From NCBI GenBank assembly GCA_036961445.1, contig JBALVO010000002.1:40366-104365 (forward strand): a DNA stretch of 64,000 bases. Reading direction: 5' to 3'. The notes beneath the pieces are model-generated. The model was not told the DNA's origin. It searched no databases and saw only the letters and a list, made by a program, of their open reading frames with translations. Of the stretch, positions 38,242-49,596 are shown piece by piece. This DNA comes from JBALVO01 sp036961445. GTDB lineage: Bacteria; Pseudomonadota; Gammaproteobacteria; Pseudomonadales; Halieaceae. The translations under genes were made by a program, and so were the position numbers. Position 1 is the stretch's first letter; each line of letters starts with the position of its first letter.

Positions 38242-39171
38242 ATGGATTTAACAATACGTGACTGGATGGTCATTGTCGGGGTGCTGCTGATCATGGCCGT
38301 GTTGCTGGATGCATGGCGCCGGGTTCGCAGCGAACGTTATTCGCGCGTCAAACTTAAGCTTGCTCCGGAGGAAGACGTCGTGGCGGAGCGCGAGGTTGAT
38401 CTGAACTGGCTCAAGGAACTGCCCAATGGCGGTGCCCGTGTTGTAGCGCGAGGCGACATGGTACGCGCAGCCAGAGGTGAGCGCTCACGCGAGCCTGTAG
38501 CTGACCAACAGCCGGAGTCTATTACAACGGCCACTGCGTCCGCCGAATCCGGGACTGCCGGCACGCCAGCAGATGACGATGAGGTAGAGCTGATGGCCGG
38601 TGTCAGCAGCGGCTCTGTCGCTTCCGACGAACCTGAGAGCATGGATTGGTTGGACGGCATGGGGGCAGACGGCGACCCAGCAGCACAGCCATCGACGCCA
38701 GATCAGCAATCAGACGCGGGGCGGCTGCCCAGGGATATCGATCCCGAGGTATTTATGCTCAATGTCATCGGGCGCAAGGCTGAGGGTTTTCGTGGTGAGG
38801 ACATTTTACATATTCTGTTGGCCTGCGATCTGCGCTTCGGGGATATGAACTTTTTCCATCGGCACGAGTTTGAAGCTGGCCGCGGAGCAATCCAGTTCAG
38901 TGTCGCTAACATGATGCAGCCGGGCGTGTTCGATATCGATAACATGAGCGATATGACAACACCGGGCCTGGTATTTTTCCTGACGTTGCCAGGGCCGGAA
39001 GATATGATGAAGGCCTTCGATTATATGCTTGAGACTGCCCAGGCAGTTGCTCGCAATTTAGGTGGTGACGTGTTGGACGAATCTCGCAGTGTAATGACCA
39101 AGCAGACCATGGATCATTGCCGTCAGCAGATTCGAGATCTGGAGCGGCGCCTGCTCGCCAAGGCGCACTAA
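38242..39171 (+). CDS. zipA: Cell division protein ZipA
   Basis: About 309 residues from ATG 38242; a TTG at 38233 would add three. It has an N-terminal membrane anchor (WMVIVGVLLIMAVLLDAW), a basic stretch, then an acidic/Ala/Ser-rich unstructured linker (about residues 70-165). The C-terminal FtsZ-binding domain has MLNVIGRKAEGFRGEDIL, FGDMNFFHRHE and GLVFFLTLPGPED. ZipA tethers FtsZ to the membrane. The linker is short to normal for pseudomonads. Confidence 0.92.
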   Translation: MDLTIRDWMVIVGVLLIMAVLLDAWRRVRSERYSRVKLKLAPEEDVVAEREVDLNWLKELPNGGARVVARGDMVRAARGERSREPVADQQPESITTATASAESGTAGTPADDDEVELMAGVSSGSVASDEPESMDWLDGMGADGDPAAQPSTPDQQSDAGRLPRDIDPEVFMLNVIGRKAEGFRGEDILHILLACDLRFGDMNFFHRHEFEAGRGAIQFSVANMMQPGVFDIDNMSDMTTPGLVFFLTLPGPEDMMKAFDYMLETAQAVARNLGGDVLDESRSVMTKQTMDHCRQQIRDLERRLLAKAH

Positions 39172-41222
<2,051 letters not shown>

Positions 41223-41223
<1 letters not shown>

Positions 41224-41828
41224 TGAGGTTTTTACTGCTGCTCTGCTGCGCGCTGGCCTTGGGTGGTTGCACCGCATCGCAGCCCCGGGATGTCGAAGAT
41301 ATTTGTGCCATTTTTTTCGAAAAAGATGATTGGTATGACGACGCGGCGGATTCCAGTAAAGAGTGGGGAACGCCGATTCCGGTGATGATGGCCATTATGT
41401 ACCAGGAGTCGCGTTTTCAGGCAAAGGCCAAGCCACCGCGTAAAAAAATTCTGGGTTTCATTCCCGGCTTCCGCCCATCAAGTGCCTATGGTTACAGCCA
41501 GGCTAAAACCTCTACCTGGAAAGATTACAAACGCAGTGCCGGCAGATATGGCTCGGATCGGGATGACTTTGACGATGCCATCGATTTTGTCGGTTGGTAC
41601 AACTACCAGTCGTACAAGCGTAGTGGGATTTCGCGCAGCGATACTTACAGTCTCTACCTGGCCTATCACGAGGGTCACGGTGGCTATAATCGTGGTACCT
41701 ATCGCAAAAAGAAGTGGTTAATGGATGTGGCGCGCAAGGTTCAGCGCAAGGCTGATACCTACCAGCGCCAGTTGGTGGGTTGCGAAGAAAAACTAAAAAG
41801 CGGCGGCTGGTTTTTTGGTTGGTTCTGA
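41223..41828 (+). CDS. Lytic transglycosylase-like (SLT-fold) lipoprotein
   Basis: A 201-residue lipoprotein with signal and lipobox LALGGC (Cys near residue 15). The body has lysozyme-like features: MMAIMYQESRFQAKAKP with the candidate catalytic Glu, SAYGYSQAKTSTWKDYK, and DFVGWYNYQSY with LAYHEGHGGYN. These match a Goose-type/SLT transglycosylase fold, so it probably cuts peptidoglycan or binds it at the outer membrane. It overlaps the ligA stop by one base, placing it in the smc-zipA-ligA transcript and hinting at a division-related role (inference). Confidence 0.75.
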
Positions 41829-41934
41829 GTCCGCCCCCTCCATCCTGGTACGGCACTTTTTCAGGTCTTTGTTAGTGAGCGCTAAGTGTCGGAAAAGTAA
41901 CGTTATTTACACGTCTGGCCTGATGTAAAGCCGA

Positions 41935-41963
41935 TTGACATGTGACACAATCTTGTCTTTCAT
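41935..41963 (+). promoter_or_regulatory. Candidate sigma-70 promoter of the KorCAB operon
   Basis: A perfect -35 TTGACA at 41935-41940 is followed after 17 bases by TTTCAT at 41958-41963, which matches the -10 consensus at four of six positions. It is about 50 bases upstream of the first gene of the oxidoreductase operon. No FNR-type site is evident here, unlike nifJ. Confidence 0.45.
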
Positions 41964-42017
41964 AAAGATACCGCCTCATGCGGCACATATAACTAATAAC
42001 AATTGCGAGCAGCGACA

Positions 42018-43796
42018 GTGAAACCAACTGATATCAAAAATCCCGAGTATTTTCACAAAGTAGTGGATTGCCAGTATGCGTGTCCAGCGCATACCCCGGT
42101 ACCGGAGTACATTCGTTTGATTGCTGCCGAGCGCTACAGTGATGCGTATATGGTCAACTGGGAGTCCAACGTTTTCCCTGGAATTCTGGGGCGCACTTGC
42201 GACCGGCCCTGTGAACCGGCTTGTCGTCGTGTGCGCGTGGAGGATGAGCCAGTGGCTATTTGCCGCCTCAAACGCGTCGCGGCGGACAACAAGGGCGACA
42301 TTACCGACCGTTTCCCGGTTATCCCCAAAAAGAAAAACGGCAAGCGTATCGCTATGATCGGGGCCGGACCGGCTTCGCTTACCGTTGCGCGAGATCTGGC
42401 GCCCCTGGGTTACGACATAGATATATATGATAACCAATGCGCTGGCGGCGGCATGATGCGCAGCCAGATCCCCTCGTTCCGTTTGCCTATCGCTGTGTTG
42501 GATGAGGAAGTGGGCTACATCCTCAACATGGGGGTGACCAGTACGTTTGACGTCGAAGTGGACAGTTTAAAGGAAATACTTGCCAAGGATTACGACGCGG
42601 TGTTTGTCGGCACTGGCGCGCCACGCGGCAAAGGCCTGAACCTGCCGGGCCTGGAAGATGCAATGGCGAACGTGTATCTGGGCATAGACTGGCTATCCAG
42701 TGTCGCCTTTGAGCATACAGAATCAATTGGCAAACGGGTGCTGGTACTTGGCGGTGGTAATACGGCTATGGATTGCTGTCGCACATCCATGCGCCTGGGT
42801 GGAGAAGATGTGCGTGTCGTGGTGCGCAGTCCTTTTGAGGATATGAAAGCGTCTCCCTGGGAGAAAGAAGATGCCATGCATGAAGGCATCCCCATTATGA
42901 ACAATCATGTACCCATAGAGTTTGTGGTGGAGGAGGGCAGGCTAAAGGGTATGCACTTCGAGAAAGTTGAAGCCCAGTACGACGCGAATGGCAAGCGCAG
43001 TCTGGTGCCCACCGGGGAGGACCTGGTATTTTTGGAGGCAGACGATGTGCTGATGGCCATCGGCCAGGAAAACTGCTTCCCCTGGATCGAACGGGACCTG
43101 GGCATAGAATTCGATAAGTGGGATATGCCAACGGTAGACAAAGTCACTTTTCAGTCCACGAATAAAAAGGTGTTTTTTGGGGGCGACGCGGCATTCGGCC
43201 CGGAGAACATCATTACCGCAGTGGCCCACGGGCATCAGGCGGCAGTAAGTATCGACTTGTTCTGCCGCGGTGAAGCGGTAACAAATCGTCTGCCGCCATT
43301 CGTCACACTGGCGAGCCAGAAGATGGGTGTACACGAATGGAGCTATGACAATGCGATCGAGATCGACCAACGCTATATCGTGCCAATGGCACCGCTGGAG
43401 AAATCGCTAAAGGATCGCAAAATGGAAGTGGAGTTGGGATTTGATCCCGACACTGGTTATAAGGAAGCGGAGCGTTGTCTCAACTGCGACGTACAGACGG
43501 TGTTCGATGAAGTGCGCTGTATTGAGTGTGACGCCTGTGTTGATATTTGCCCCACCGATTGCATCAGTTTTACCGACAATGGTAAGCAGAACGATTTACG
43601 CACTCGTCTGGTAGCTCCGGCGGATAACCTGGCACAGGATCTTTACGTGTCCGCGGTACTGCCGACCAAACGGGTCATGGTAAAAGACGAGGATGTTTGC
43701 CTGCACTGCGGTCTGTGCGCGGAGCGCTGTCCAACCAGTGCCTGGGATATGCAGAAATTCCTCTACAACGTGGCTAAAGCGGGGCAGGCGGCATGA
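42018..43796 (+). CDS. GltD-like NAD(P)/FAD flavoprotein subunit of a 2-oxoacid oxidoreductase (KorC-like)
   Basis: About 592 residues from GTG 42018 (a TTG at 42003 is the alternative). The N-terminal Fe-S region has CQYACPAHTPVPEYIRL and CDRPCEPACRR, as in the glutamate synthase small subunit. Two dinucleotide folds follow (IAMIGAGPASLTVARDLA for FAD, VLVLGGGNTAMDC for NAD(P)). The C-terminus carries two [4Fe-4S] motifs, CIECDACVDICP and CLHCGLCAERCP. It overlaps the next gene by four bases. Together the three genes match the architecture of the 2-oxoglutarate:NADP+ oxidoreductase KorABC described for Azoarcus evansii, in which KorC moves electrons between the Fe-S core and NADP. Confidence 0.8.
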   Translation: MKPTDIKNPEYFHKVVDCQYACPAHTPVPEYIRLIAAERYSDAYMVNWESNVFPGILGRTCDRPCEPACRRVRVEDEPVAICRLKRVAADNKGDITDRFPVIPKKKNGKRIAMIGAGPASLTVARDLAPLGYDIDIYDNQCAGGGMMRSQIPSFRLPIAVLDEEVGYILNMGVTSTFDVEVDSLKEILAKDYDAVFVGTGAPRGKGLNLPGLEDAMANVYLGIDWLSSVAFEHTESIGKRVLVLGGGNTAMDCCRTSMRLGGEDVRVVVRSPFEDMKASPWEKEDAMHEGIPIMNNHVPIEFVVEEGRLKGMHFEKVEAQYDANGKRSLVPTGEDLVFLEADDVLMAIGQENCFPWIERDLGIEFDKWDMPTVDKVTFQSTNKKVFFGGDAAFGPENIITAVAHGHQAAVSIDLFCRGEAVTNRLPPFVTLASQKMGVHEWSYDNAIEIDQRYIVPMAPLEKSLKDRKMEVELGFDPDTGYKEAERCLNCDVQTVFDEVRCIECDACVDICPTDCISFTDNGKQNDLRTRLVAPADNLAQDLYVSAVLPTKRVMVKDEDVCLHCGLCAERCPTSAWDMQKFLYNVAKAGQAA

Positions 43797-45655
43797 AGCG
43801 CATTGAGTCGGTAAATGATTTCGTCATCAAGTTCGCGAATGTCAATGGCACGGGGTCAGCCAGTGCCAATAGCCTCTTCGCCAAGGCGTTGTTTCGCATG
43901 GGGCTGCCGGTGTGCCCGAAGAATATATTCCCCTCCAATATCCAGGGCTTGCCGACCTGGTACGAAGTAAGAGTCAGTGAGAAAGGTTATCTGGGTCGTC
44001 GTGGTGGTATCGACATAGCCCTGTCGGTGAATCCCCAGAGCATGGCGCAGGATATCCAGGAAGTTGAGCCCGGGGGCTATTTTATTTACGACAACACCAA
44101 GCCGCTGGACCTGCGCTTGCTGCGCGATGATGTCACTATCATTGGACTGCCGCTGACTCGTATTTGTAACGAGCAGTACCAGGATCCACGCCAGCGTCAG
44201 TTATTCAAGAACGTTATTTATGTGGGTGCTCTGGCCGCTTTGCTGGACATGGACTTCAAGGTCCTGACCAGCCTCGTGGCAGATCAGTTCAAAGGTAAGG
44301 AAAAACTGGTGCTCCCCAATATCCATGCCCTGGAGCTGGGACACCAGTACGCCAAGTCGAACTTTACCTGTCCCTTGGGTATTCGCGTGCAAACCTCTGA
44401 TAAAGTCGGCGACAAGATTCTCATTGATGGCAATACGGCACTGGGTCTGGGCGCTATTTATGGCGGGGCCACAGTGGCAGCCTGGTACCCGATAACACCG
44501 TCTACGTCGGTAGTAGACGCGTTCGAAAAGTATGCCAAACGTGTGCGCATTGATCCAGGTACCGGGCGTCGGAATTATGCGATTGTGCAGGCGGAAGATG
44601 AGCTCTCCGCGATCGGTATGGTCATTGGCGCCAGCTGGAATGGCGCGCGGGCGTTTACGGCCACTAGCGGGCCAGGTATTTCGCTGATGAGCGAATTTCT
44701 CGGTTTGGCCTACTTTGCCGAAATTCCTACGGTATTGTTCGACGTGCAGCGAGCGGGACCGTCTACCGGAATGCCAACACGCACCCAGCAATCTGATGTT
44801 TTGTCTGCTGCTTATGCATCACATGGCGATACCAAACAGGTACTGTTGTTTCCCTCCACACCCAAGGAATGCTTTGATTTTGGCGCCTTGTCTTTCGATC
44901 TGGCGGAGCGGCTGCAGACGCCAATCATATTAATGACGGACCTGGACCTGGGTATGAACGACAATATGTCGGAGCCACTGGCCTGGGATGATAGTAGACG
45001 CTATGACCGGGGCAAGGTACTCAATGCCGAGGAACTGGACAATATGGAGCGTTTTGGTCGCTACCTGGATGTAGACGGCGACGCCATTCCCTACCGGACT
45101 TATCCCGGTACACACCCCAACAAAGGGGCGTTTTTTACCCGCGGCAGTTCGCGCGACGAATACGCGATTTATACCGAGAAGGGTGAGGAGTACGAGAAAA
45201 ATATGCTGCGTTTGTTGCAGAAGTGGGAAACCATTAAGCAGTATGTGCCGGGCCCGGAAATTGTTTCCTGTGGCGTTGAAACCAACATGGCTGTGTTGTA
45301 TTTCGGTACCAGTGAAGAATCTTCCCGGGAGGCGGTCGATTACCTGGTTGATGACGATATTTACCTGGATGCGATGCGTGTCAGGTCGTTTCCCTTTAAC
45401 AAGGAAGTCGAAGATTTTATAGACCAGCATGAACGGGTGTTCGTTATTGAGCAAAATCGGGACGCCCAGCTGCGCACCTTATTGATGGCAGAGTTCGAGC
45501 TGGGCCCGGACAAACTGAAGTCTGTACTGTGTTTCGACGGTACGCCAATAAGCGCCCGTAATATTCGTAAACAGATCTTGATGTTATTGCCGGGTCATAA
45601 TGTAACGCCATTACACCGTGAAAAAACGGCCAGTGGCGCGGGAGATCAACGATGA
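43793..45655 (+). CDS. korA: 2-oxoacid:acceptor oxidoreductase, fused gamma-alpha subunit (KorA-like)
   Basis: A 620-residue protein. Residues 1 to about 195 form the gamma domain (NGTGSASANSLFAKALFRMGLPV). The remainder is the alpha (pyrimidine-binding) domain (WYPITPSTSVVDAFE, IVQAEDELSAIGMVIGASWNGARAFTATSGPGISLM, VFDVQRAGPSTGMPTRTQQSD). TQQSD and the E-x-E-L region are typical of 2-oxoglutarate-type enzymes rather than pyruvate ones. It starts with ATGA inside the flavoprotein gene and ends overlapping the beta gene by four bases. Confidence 0.85.
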   Translation: MKRIESVNDFVIKFANVNGTGSASANSLFAKALFRMGLPVCPKNIFPSNIQGLPTWYEVRVSEKGYLGRRGGIDIALSVNPQSMAQDIQEVEPGGYFIYDNTKPLDLRLLRDDVTIIGLPLTRICNEQYQDPRQRQLFKNVIYVGALAALLDMDFKVLTSLVADQFKGKEKLVLPNIHALELGHQYAKSNFTCPLGIRVQTSDKVGDKILIDGNTALGLGAIYGGATVAAWYPITPSTSVVDAFEKYAKRVRIDPGTGRRNYAIVQAEDELSAIGMVIGASWNGARAFTATSGPGISLMSEFLGLAYFAEIPTVLFDVQRAGPSTGMPTRTQQSDVLSAAYASHGDTKQVLLFPSTPKECFDFGALSFDLAERLQTPIILMTDLDLGMNDNMSEPLAWDDSRRYDRGKVLNAEELDNMERFGRYLDVDGDAIPYRTYPGTHPNKGAFFTRGSSRDEYAIYTEKGEEYEKNMLRLLQKWETIKQYVPGPEIVSCGVETNMAVLYFGTSEESSREAVDYLVDDDIYLDAMRVRSFPFNKEVEDFIDQHERVFVIEQNRDAQLRTLLMAEFELGPDKLKSVLCFDGTPISARNIRKQILMLLPGHNVTPLHREKTASGAGDQR

Positions 45656-46704
45656 GCTACCAGGTACCAAAATTCCGTCACCCCAACCTGCCGGTTAACG
45701 AGCTGGGCTATACCAAGGCGGACTACGAGGGGTCTATCTCTTCACTGTGCGCAGGTTGTGGTCATGACTCTATCAGCGGCGCTATCGTCAAGGCATGTCA
45801 CGAATTATCGTTGGAGCCACACAAGATCGCCAAATTGTCGGGCATTGGCTGTTCCTCCAAGTCACCGACCTACTTTCTGGGCAATTCCCATGGCTTCAAT
45901 TCTGTCCATGGGCGTATGCCATCGGTGGTAACCGGGGCGGCCATGGCCAATCGGGACCTGATGTATTTGGGAATCTCCGGTGATGGCGATACAGCATCCA
46001 TAGGGATGGGGCAGTTTGCCCACGTTATACGTCGCGCTTTGAATATGGTGTATATCGTCATGAATAACGGCTGTTATGGTCTTACCAAAGGGCAGGATTC
46101 TGCCACTGCTGATGCCGGTTCAGCGAGTAAAAAGGGTGATCCCAATCCATTCAGCAGTGTCGATTTATGCGGTATGGCACTGCAAATGGGCGCTACATTT
46201 GTGGCCCGCAGCTTCTCTGGCGATAAAGAGCAATTGGTGCCTCTGATCAAGGCTGCGATGACACATCGCGGGTTTGCAATTATAGACGTGGTGTCTCCCT
46301 GTGTGACTTTTAACAACAACCCCGGCTCTACCAAGAGCTATGAATATGTGCGCGAGCACGCCAAGGCCACCGGTACTCTTGATTTTGTACCCATTATGCA
46401 GGAAATTACTACCAGCTATAGTGCGGGCAGTACCCATGAAGTGACCATGCATGATGGCTCGGTGATTCACCTGCACAAGGTGTCAGAAACACTTGACCCG
46501 TTCGATCGCCGCTCCGCAATGATGGCCCTGGAGGATCATCGTGAAAATGGATCTATCCTCACCGGACTAATCTACATGGATAAAAATACGCGAGACCTTC
46601 ACGACATGCTTGAGACGTCGCAGCGTCCTCTGAATCAGTTGCAGGAGGCGGATCTGTGTCCGGGTAATAATATGCTGGTAAATATCAATGCAAGCCTGCG
46701 TTAG
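45652..46704 (+). CDS. korB: 2-oxoacid:acceptor oxidoreductase, TPP-binding beta subunit (KorB-like)
   Basis: A 350-residue beta subunit. The cluster/TPP region starts SSLCAGCGHDSISGAIVKA, continues LSGIGCSSKSPTYFLG, and has the TPP-Mg motif region GISGDGDTASIGMGQFAHVIRR ... IVMNNGCYGLTKGQDSATAD. It provides the active-site TPP and completes the KorAB core. The gene ends just before a strong terminator. The 2-oxoglutarate preference is inferred from layout and sequence type. Confidence 0.85.
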   Translation: MSYQVPKFRHPNLPVNELGYTKADYEGSISSLCAGCGHDSISGAIVKACHELSLEPHKIAKLSGIGCSSKSPTYFLGNSHGFNSVHGRMPSVVTGAAMANRDLMYLGISGDGDTASIGMGQFAHVIRRALNMVYIVMNNGCYGLTKGQDSATADAGSASKKGDPNPFSSVDLCGMALQMGATFVARSFSGDKEQLVPLIKAAMTHRGFAIIDVVSPCVTFNNNPGSTKSYEYVREHAKATGTLDFVPIMQEITTSYSAGSTHEVTMHDGSVIHLHKVSETLDPFDRRSAMMALEDHRENGSILTGLIYMDKNTRDLHDMLETSQRPLNQLQEADLCPGNNMLVNINASLR

Positions 46705-46727
46705 TTTCCAATGGTTGTAATACGCGA

Positions 46728-46755
46728 GGCCAGCATTACCGCTGGCCTTTTTTTT
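46728..46755 (+). terminator. Rho-independent terminator after the KorCAB operon
   Basis: GGCCAGC-ATTACC-GCTGGCC (perfect 7-bp stem, six-base loop) followed by eight Ts. It begins 24 bases after the beta-subunit stop codon and upstream of the phoB promoter. Confidence 0.88.
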
Positions 46756-46782
46756 GTGCATTTATGACAAACTAATAGTGTA

Positions 46783-46800
46783 TTGTCATTTTATTGTAAT
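46783..46800 (+). promoter_or_regulatory. Pho box of phoB (PhoB autoregulation)
   Basis: TTGTCAT-TTTA-TTGTAAT matches the 18-bp Pho box pattern of two CTGTCAT repeats separated by an AT-rich four-base spacer. Ten bases downstream is TCTAAT (46811-46816), a -10 element matching at five of six positions, so the box replaces the -35 region. ATG of phoB is at 46851. Confidence 0.75.
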
Positions 46801-46850
46801 AATTTCCTCATCTAATACATCAAGCCGTAAAAAATCAGGGATTTTCGGGA

Positions 46851-47555
46851 ATGAGTGATCGTACTGTGCTCGTCGTTGATGATGAGTTTGCCATTCGGGA
46901 TATGCTGAACATGGCGTTGGGCCTGGCCGGCTTTCGCGTCATTGAAGCGGAAAATATCCAACAGGCCTATACGCTGGTGGTAGATGAGCGGCCTGATATT
47001 GTGTTGCTGGACTGGATGTTGCCTGGTGGCAGCGGGGTGGAATTGCTGCGTCGCCTTAAACGCGATGACGCAACCAAAGATCTGCCGGTGATCATGCTGA
47101 CCGCCAAGACAACAGAAGATAACGTAATACAGGGGCTGGATACAGGGGCTGATGACTATATCACCAAGCCCTTTGCGCCCCGCGAATTGATCGCCAGAAT
47201 CAAGGCATTGCTGCGCCGGGCAGACGGTAGCTCTGGCGTAGATCGCATTGAAGTAGGAACACTGGTTCTGGATGGGGAGAGTCGACGTATTTTGATAGCG
47301 GAGGAGCCGATCAGTATGGGTCCGACGGAGTTTAACCTGTTACATTTTTTTATGTCCCACCCGGAACGCGCCTATAGTCGTGGACAACTGCTGGATCAGG
47401 TGTGGGGCGCTAATGTTTACGTGGAAGAGCGCACTGTAGACGTGCATATTAGACGTTTACGCAAGGCCCTGCAGACTCCTGGTGGAGACTACAGTGGCCT
47501 GATTGAGACTGTGCGCGGCACTGGCTATAGGTTTTCTACCAGGGGTTTTACCTGA
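46851..47555 (+). CDS. phoB: Phosphate regulon response regulator PhoB
   Basis: A 234-residue OmpR-family regulator. The receiver domain has acidic pair LVVDDEFAIRDML, phosphoacceptor Asp in IVLLDWMLPG (about residue 54), TAKTTEDN and the Lys in ITKPFAPREL. The C-terminal winged helix has SMGPTEFNLLHFFMSHPERAYSRGQLLDQVWG and VEERTVDVHIRRLRKAL. It activates Pho box promoters under phosphate limitation; three such boxes are visible in this window. phoR follows 19 bases downstream. Confidence 0.95.
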   Translation: MSDRTVLVVDDEFAIRDMLNMALGLAGFRVIEAENIQQAYTLVVDERPDIVLLDWMLPGGSGVELLRRLKRDDATKDLPVIMLTAKTTEDNVIQGLDTGADDYITKPFAPRELIARIKALLRRADGSSGVDRIEVGTLVLDGESRRILIAEEPISMGPTEFNLLHFFMSHPERAYSRGQLLDQVWGANVYVEERTVDVHIRRLRKALQTPGGDYSGLIETVRGTGYRFSTRGFT

Positions 47556-47574
47556 TGGGGCGAGTAGCCTTGCC

Positions 47575-48843
47575 ATGAACGGTTTTTCTATCGCGCTCAG
47601 GATATGCTTCCTCATAGCAATGGCCGCCATATTGGGTTGGTATTATGGTAGTCCTGCGCTTGCTGTAATAATCACGCTAACCTGCGTACTGGGGTTCTGG
47701 GCGTATCAATTGAGCCGTGTGCAAGATTGGTTGCAGGATCCGGAGCAGAAACCGCCAGATATTTACGGTATGTGGGGAGACTTGCTAGCGCAGATTTACT
47801 TACATCAGCGCAAAAACAAGGAGGCGCGACTGCGTCTGCAGTCCACTGTAAGCTACTTGCAGGATTCATTCGCCTCCATGCGTGACGGTGTGGTGATGGT
47901 TGATCAACATGGCGCAATCAAGTGGTGTAACGCGGCTGTGGAGTCCTTGCTCGGCCTGCGCTACCCAGAGGACACCGGCCAGACACTGACTAACCTGGTG
48001 CGCGAACCCGAATTCAATGAATATTTTCTCGGAGACCAATATGCGCAGCCGCTGGAATATTGCATTGTTGGAGATGCAAAACGTCATCTACAGGTTCAGA
48101 TAACATATTTCGGCGCCAGCGAACGTTTGCTTTTTGTGCGTGACTTTACGGCACTGGTGCGCATGGAGCAGATCAGGCGAGACTTTGTTGGCAACGTGTC
48201 TCACGAGTTGCGCACACCGTTAACGGTAATTACCGGCTACCTGGGTACTTTTTTATCGGATACTGCTGCTTTACCGACGGCCTATATCCGGGCACTAGAG
48301 CAAATGGAGCAGCAGGCGCAGCGCATGGAGAGCCTGCTCAAAGATTTATTGTGGCTCTCGCGTATCGAAAGCGAACAGCGCGAGGATAATCTGGACCTGG
48401 TGAACATAAGCGCGCTATTGCAAGAATTGCGTGATGAGACCGCCACTAATGAACCGGAACGAACAATAGAATTGGTGCTGGCAAGTGACCATCAGGTATC
48501 TGGCAATTATCGCGAATTACACAGCGCCGTTTCCAATTTGTTGAATAATGCAATTAAGTACAGTTCTGCCGAGGATGTGATTAAAATTCGCTGGGAACAA
48601 CGTGATCAACAGTATTTTTTGACGGTACAGGACTATGGTCCAGGCATTGACTTAATACACCTGCCGCGGCTGACGGAACGTTTCTATCGGGTTGACGACA
48701 GTCGATCTTCGGCAACGGGTGGTACCGGCCTGGGCCTGGCCATAGTCAAGCATGTGGCCGCAGCGCACGGTGCGAAGTTGCTTATCGAAAGTGAATTGGG
48801 TAAGGGCAGCAGTTTTACCCTGATATTTCCAGTAGGAGAATAA
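47575..48843 (+). CDS. phoR: Phosphate regulon sensor histidine kinase PhoR
   Basis: About 422 residues from ATG 47575. It has two N-terminal hydrophobic segments (LRICFLIAMAAILGWYYG and LAVIITLTCVLGFWAYQL), a PAS domain (about residues 95-200) and HisKA with the phosphoacceptor His in VSHELRTPLTVITGYLG. The ATPase domain has NLLNNAIKYSS (N box), DYGPGIDLIHLPRLTERFYRVDDSRSS and GTGLGLAIVKHV. It has the usual PhoR layout without a periplasmic sensor domain. It partners with PhoB and is controlled by Pst/PhoU. Confidence 0.94.
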   Translation: MNGFSIALRICFLIAMAAILGWYYGSPALAVIITLTCVLGFWAYQLSRVQDWLQDPEQKPPDIYGMWGDLLAQIYLHQRKNKEARLRLQSTVSYLQDSFASMRDGVVMVDQHGAIKWCNAAVESLLGLRYPEDTGQTLTNLVREPEFNEYFLGDQYAQPLEYCIVGDAKRHLQVQITYFGASERLLFVRDFTALVRMEQIRRDFVGNVSHELRTPLTVITGYLGTFLSDTAALPTAYIRALEQMEQQAQRMESLLKDLLWLSRIESEQREDNLDLVNISALLQELRDETATNEPERTIELVLASDHQVSGNYRELHSAVSNLLNNAIKYSSAEDVIKIRWEQRDQQYFLTVQDYGPGIDLIHLPRLTERFYRVDDSRSSATGGTGLGLAIVKHVAAAHGAKLLIESELGKGSSFTLIFPVGE

Positions 48844-48847
48844 AGCA

Positions 48848-49558
48848 ATGGTAAAGCAGGAAAACTATCAGCAGCATATATCAGCGAAGTTTAATGAAGA
48901 ACTTGAATCACTGAGAAACCAAATGCTGGAAATGGGTGGAAAAGTTGAGCAGCAGCTCAACACCGCCCTGGATGCATTGATTAAAAGGGACAGTGGTGAA
49001 GCAGAGCTGATTGTTACTCGGGATAATGAAGTAAACCAGATGGAAATGGCAATTGATGATGAATGCGCATCCATCCTGGCGCGGCGTCAGCCCACCGCCA
49101 GTGACTTGCGCCTGGTCGTTGCCATTATCAAGGTAAATACTGACCTTGAGCGCATAGGTGACGAAGCGGCCAAGGTTGCCAAACAAACGGTCCGCCTATC
49201 GGGGGAGGGTATGTCACCTAGTAATTTCGTCGAGATAAGGCACATTGGCACACGGGTGGCGGAAATGCTGCGTCAGGCGCTGGACGCTTTTGCCCGGCTA
49301 GACGTGGATATGGCAGTAGCAGTTGTCAGGGGTGATCTTGAAGTGGACAAAGAGTACGGCAGTGCGATGCGCAGCCTGGTAACTTTTATGATGGAAGACC
49401 CGAGGGATATCGGCGTCATTCTCAATGAAATGTGGGCGCTACGTAGCCTTGAGCGAATAGGTGATCATGCCTGTAACATTGCTGAGCATGTGGTGTACCT
49501 GGTGCGGGGCCTGGATGTCAGGCACGGGGGCATGGAAAGCCTTGTAAACAAGGCTTAA
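48848..49558 (+). CDS. phoU: Phosphate signalling protein PhoU (stand-alone)
   Basis: A 236-residue protein with two PhoU three-helix repeats. The metal-binding E-x-x-x-D motifs are in DLERIGDEAAKVAK and SLERIGDHACNIAEH. PhoU transmits the Pst transport state to PhoR to keep it off in phosphate. An AGGAG site lies just before ATG 48848, and only four bases separate it from phoR, so phoB-phoR-phoU is one operon. It converges on the second Pst operon. Compare the fused PhoU at 52970-54040. Confidence 0.95.
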   Translation: MVKQENYQQHISAKFNEELESLRNQMLEMGGKVEQQLNTALDALIKRDSGEAELIVTRDNEVNQMEMAIDDECASILARRQPTASDLRLVVAIIKVNTDLERIGDEAAKVAKQTVRLSGEGMSPSNFVEIRHIGTRVAEMLRQALDAFARLDVDMAVAVVRGDLEVDKEYGSAMRSLVTFMMEDPRDIGVILNEMWALRSLERIGDHACNIAEHVVYLVRGLDVRHGGMESLVNKA

Positions 49559-49596
49559 TATTTTACCCTGATACTGCGGATGGCCTCGCTCTAATC

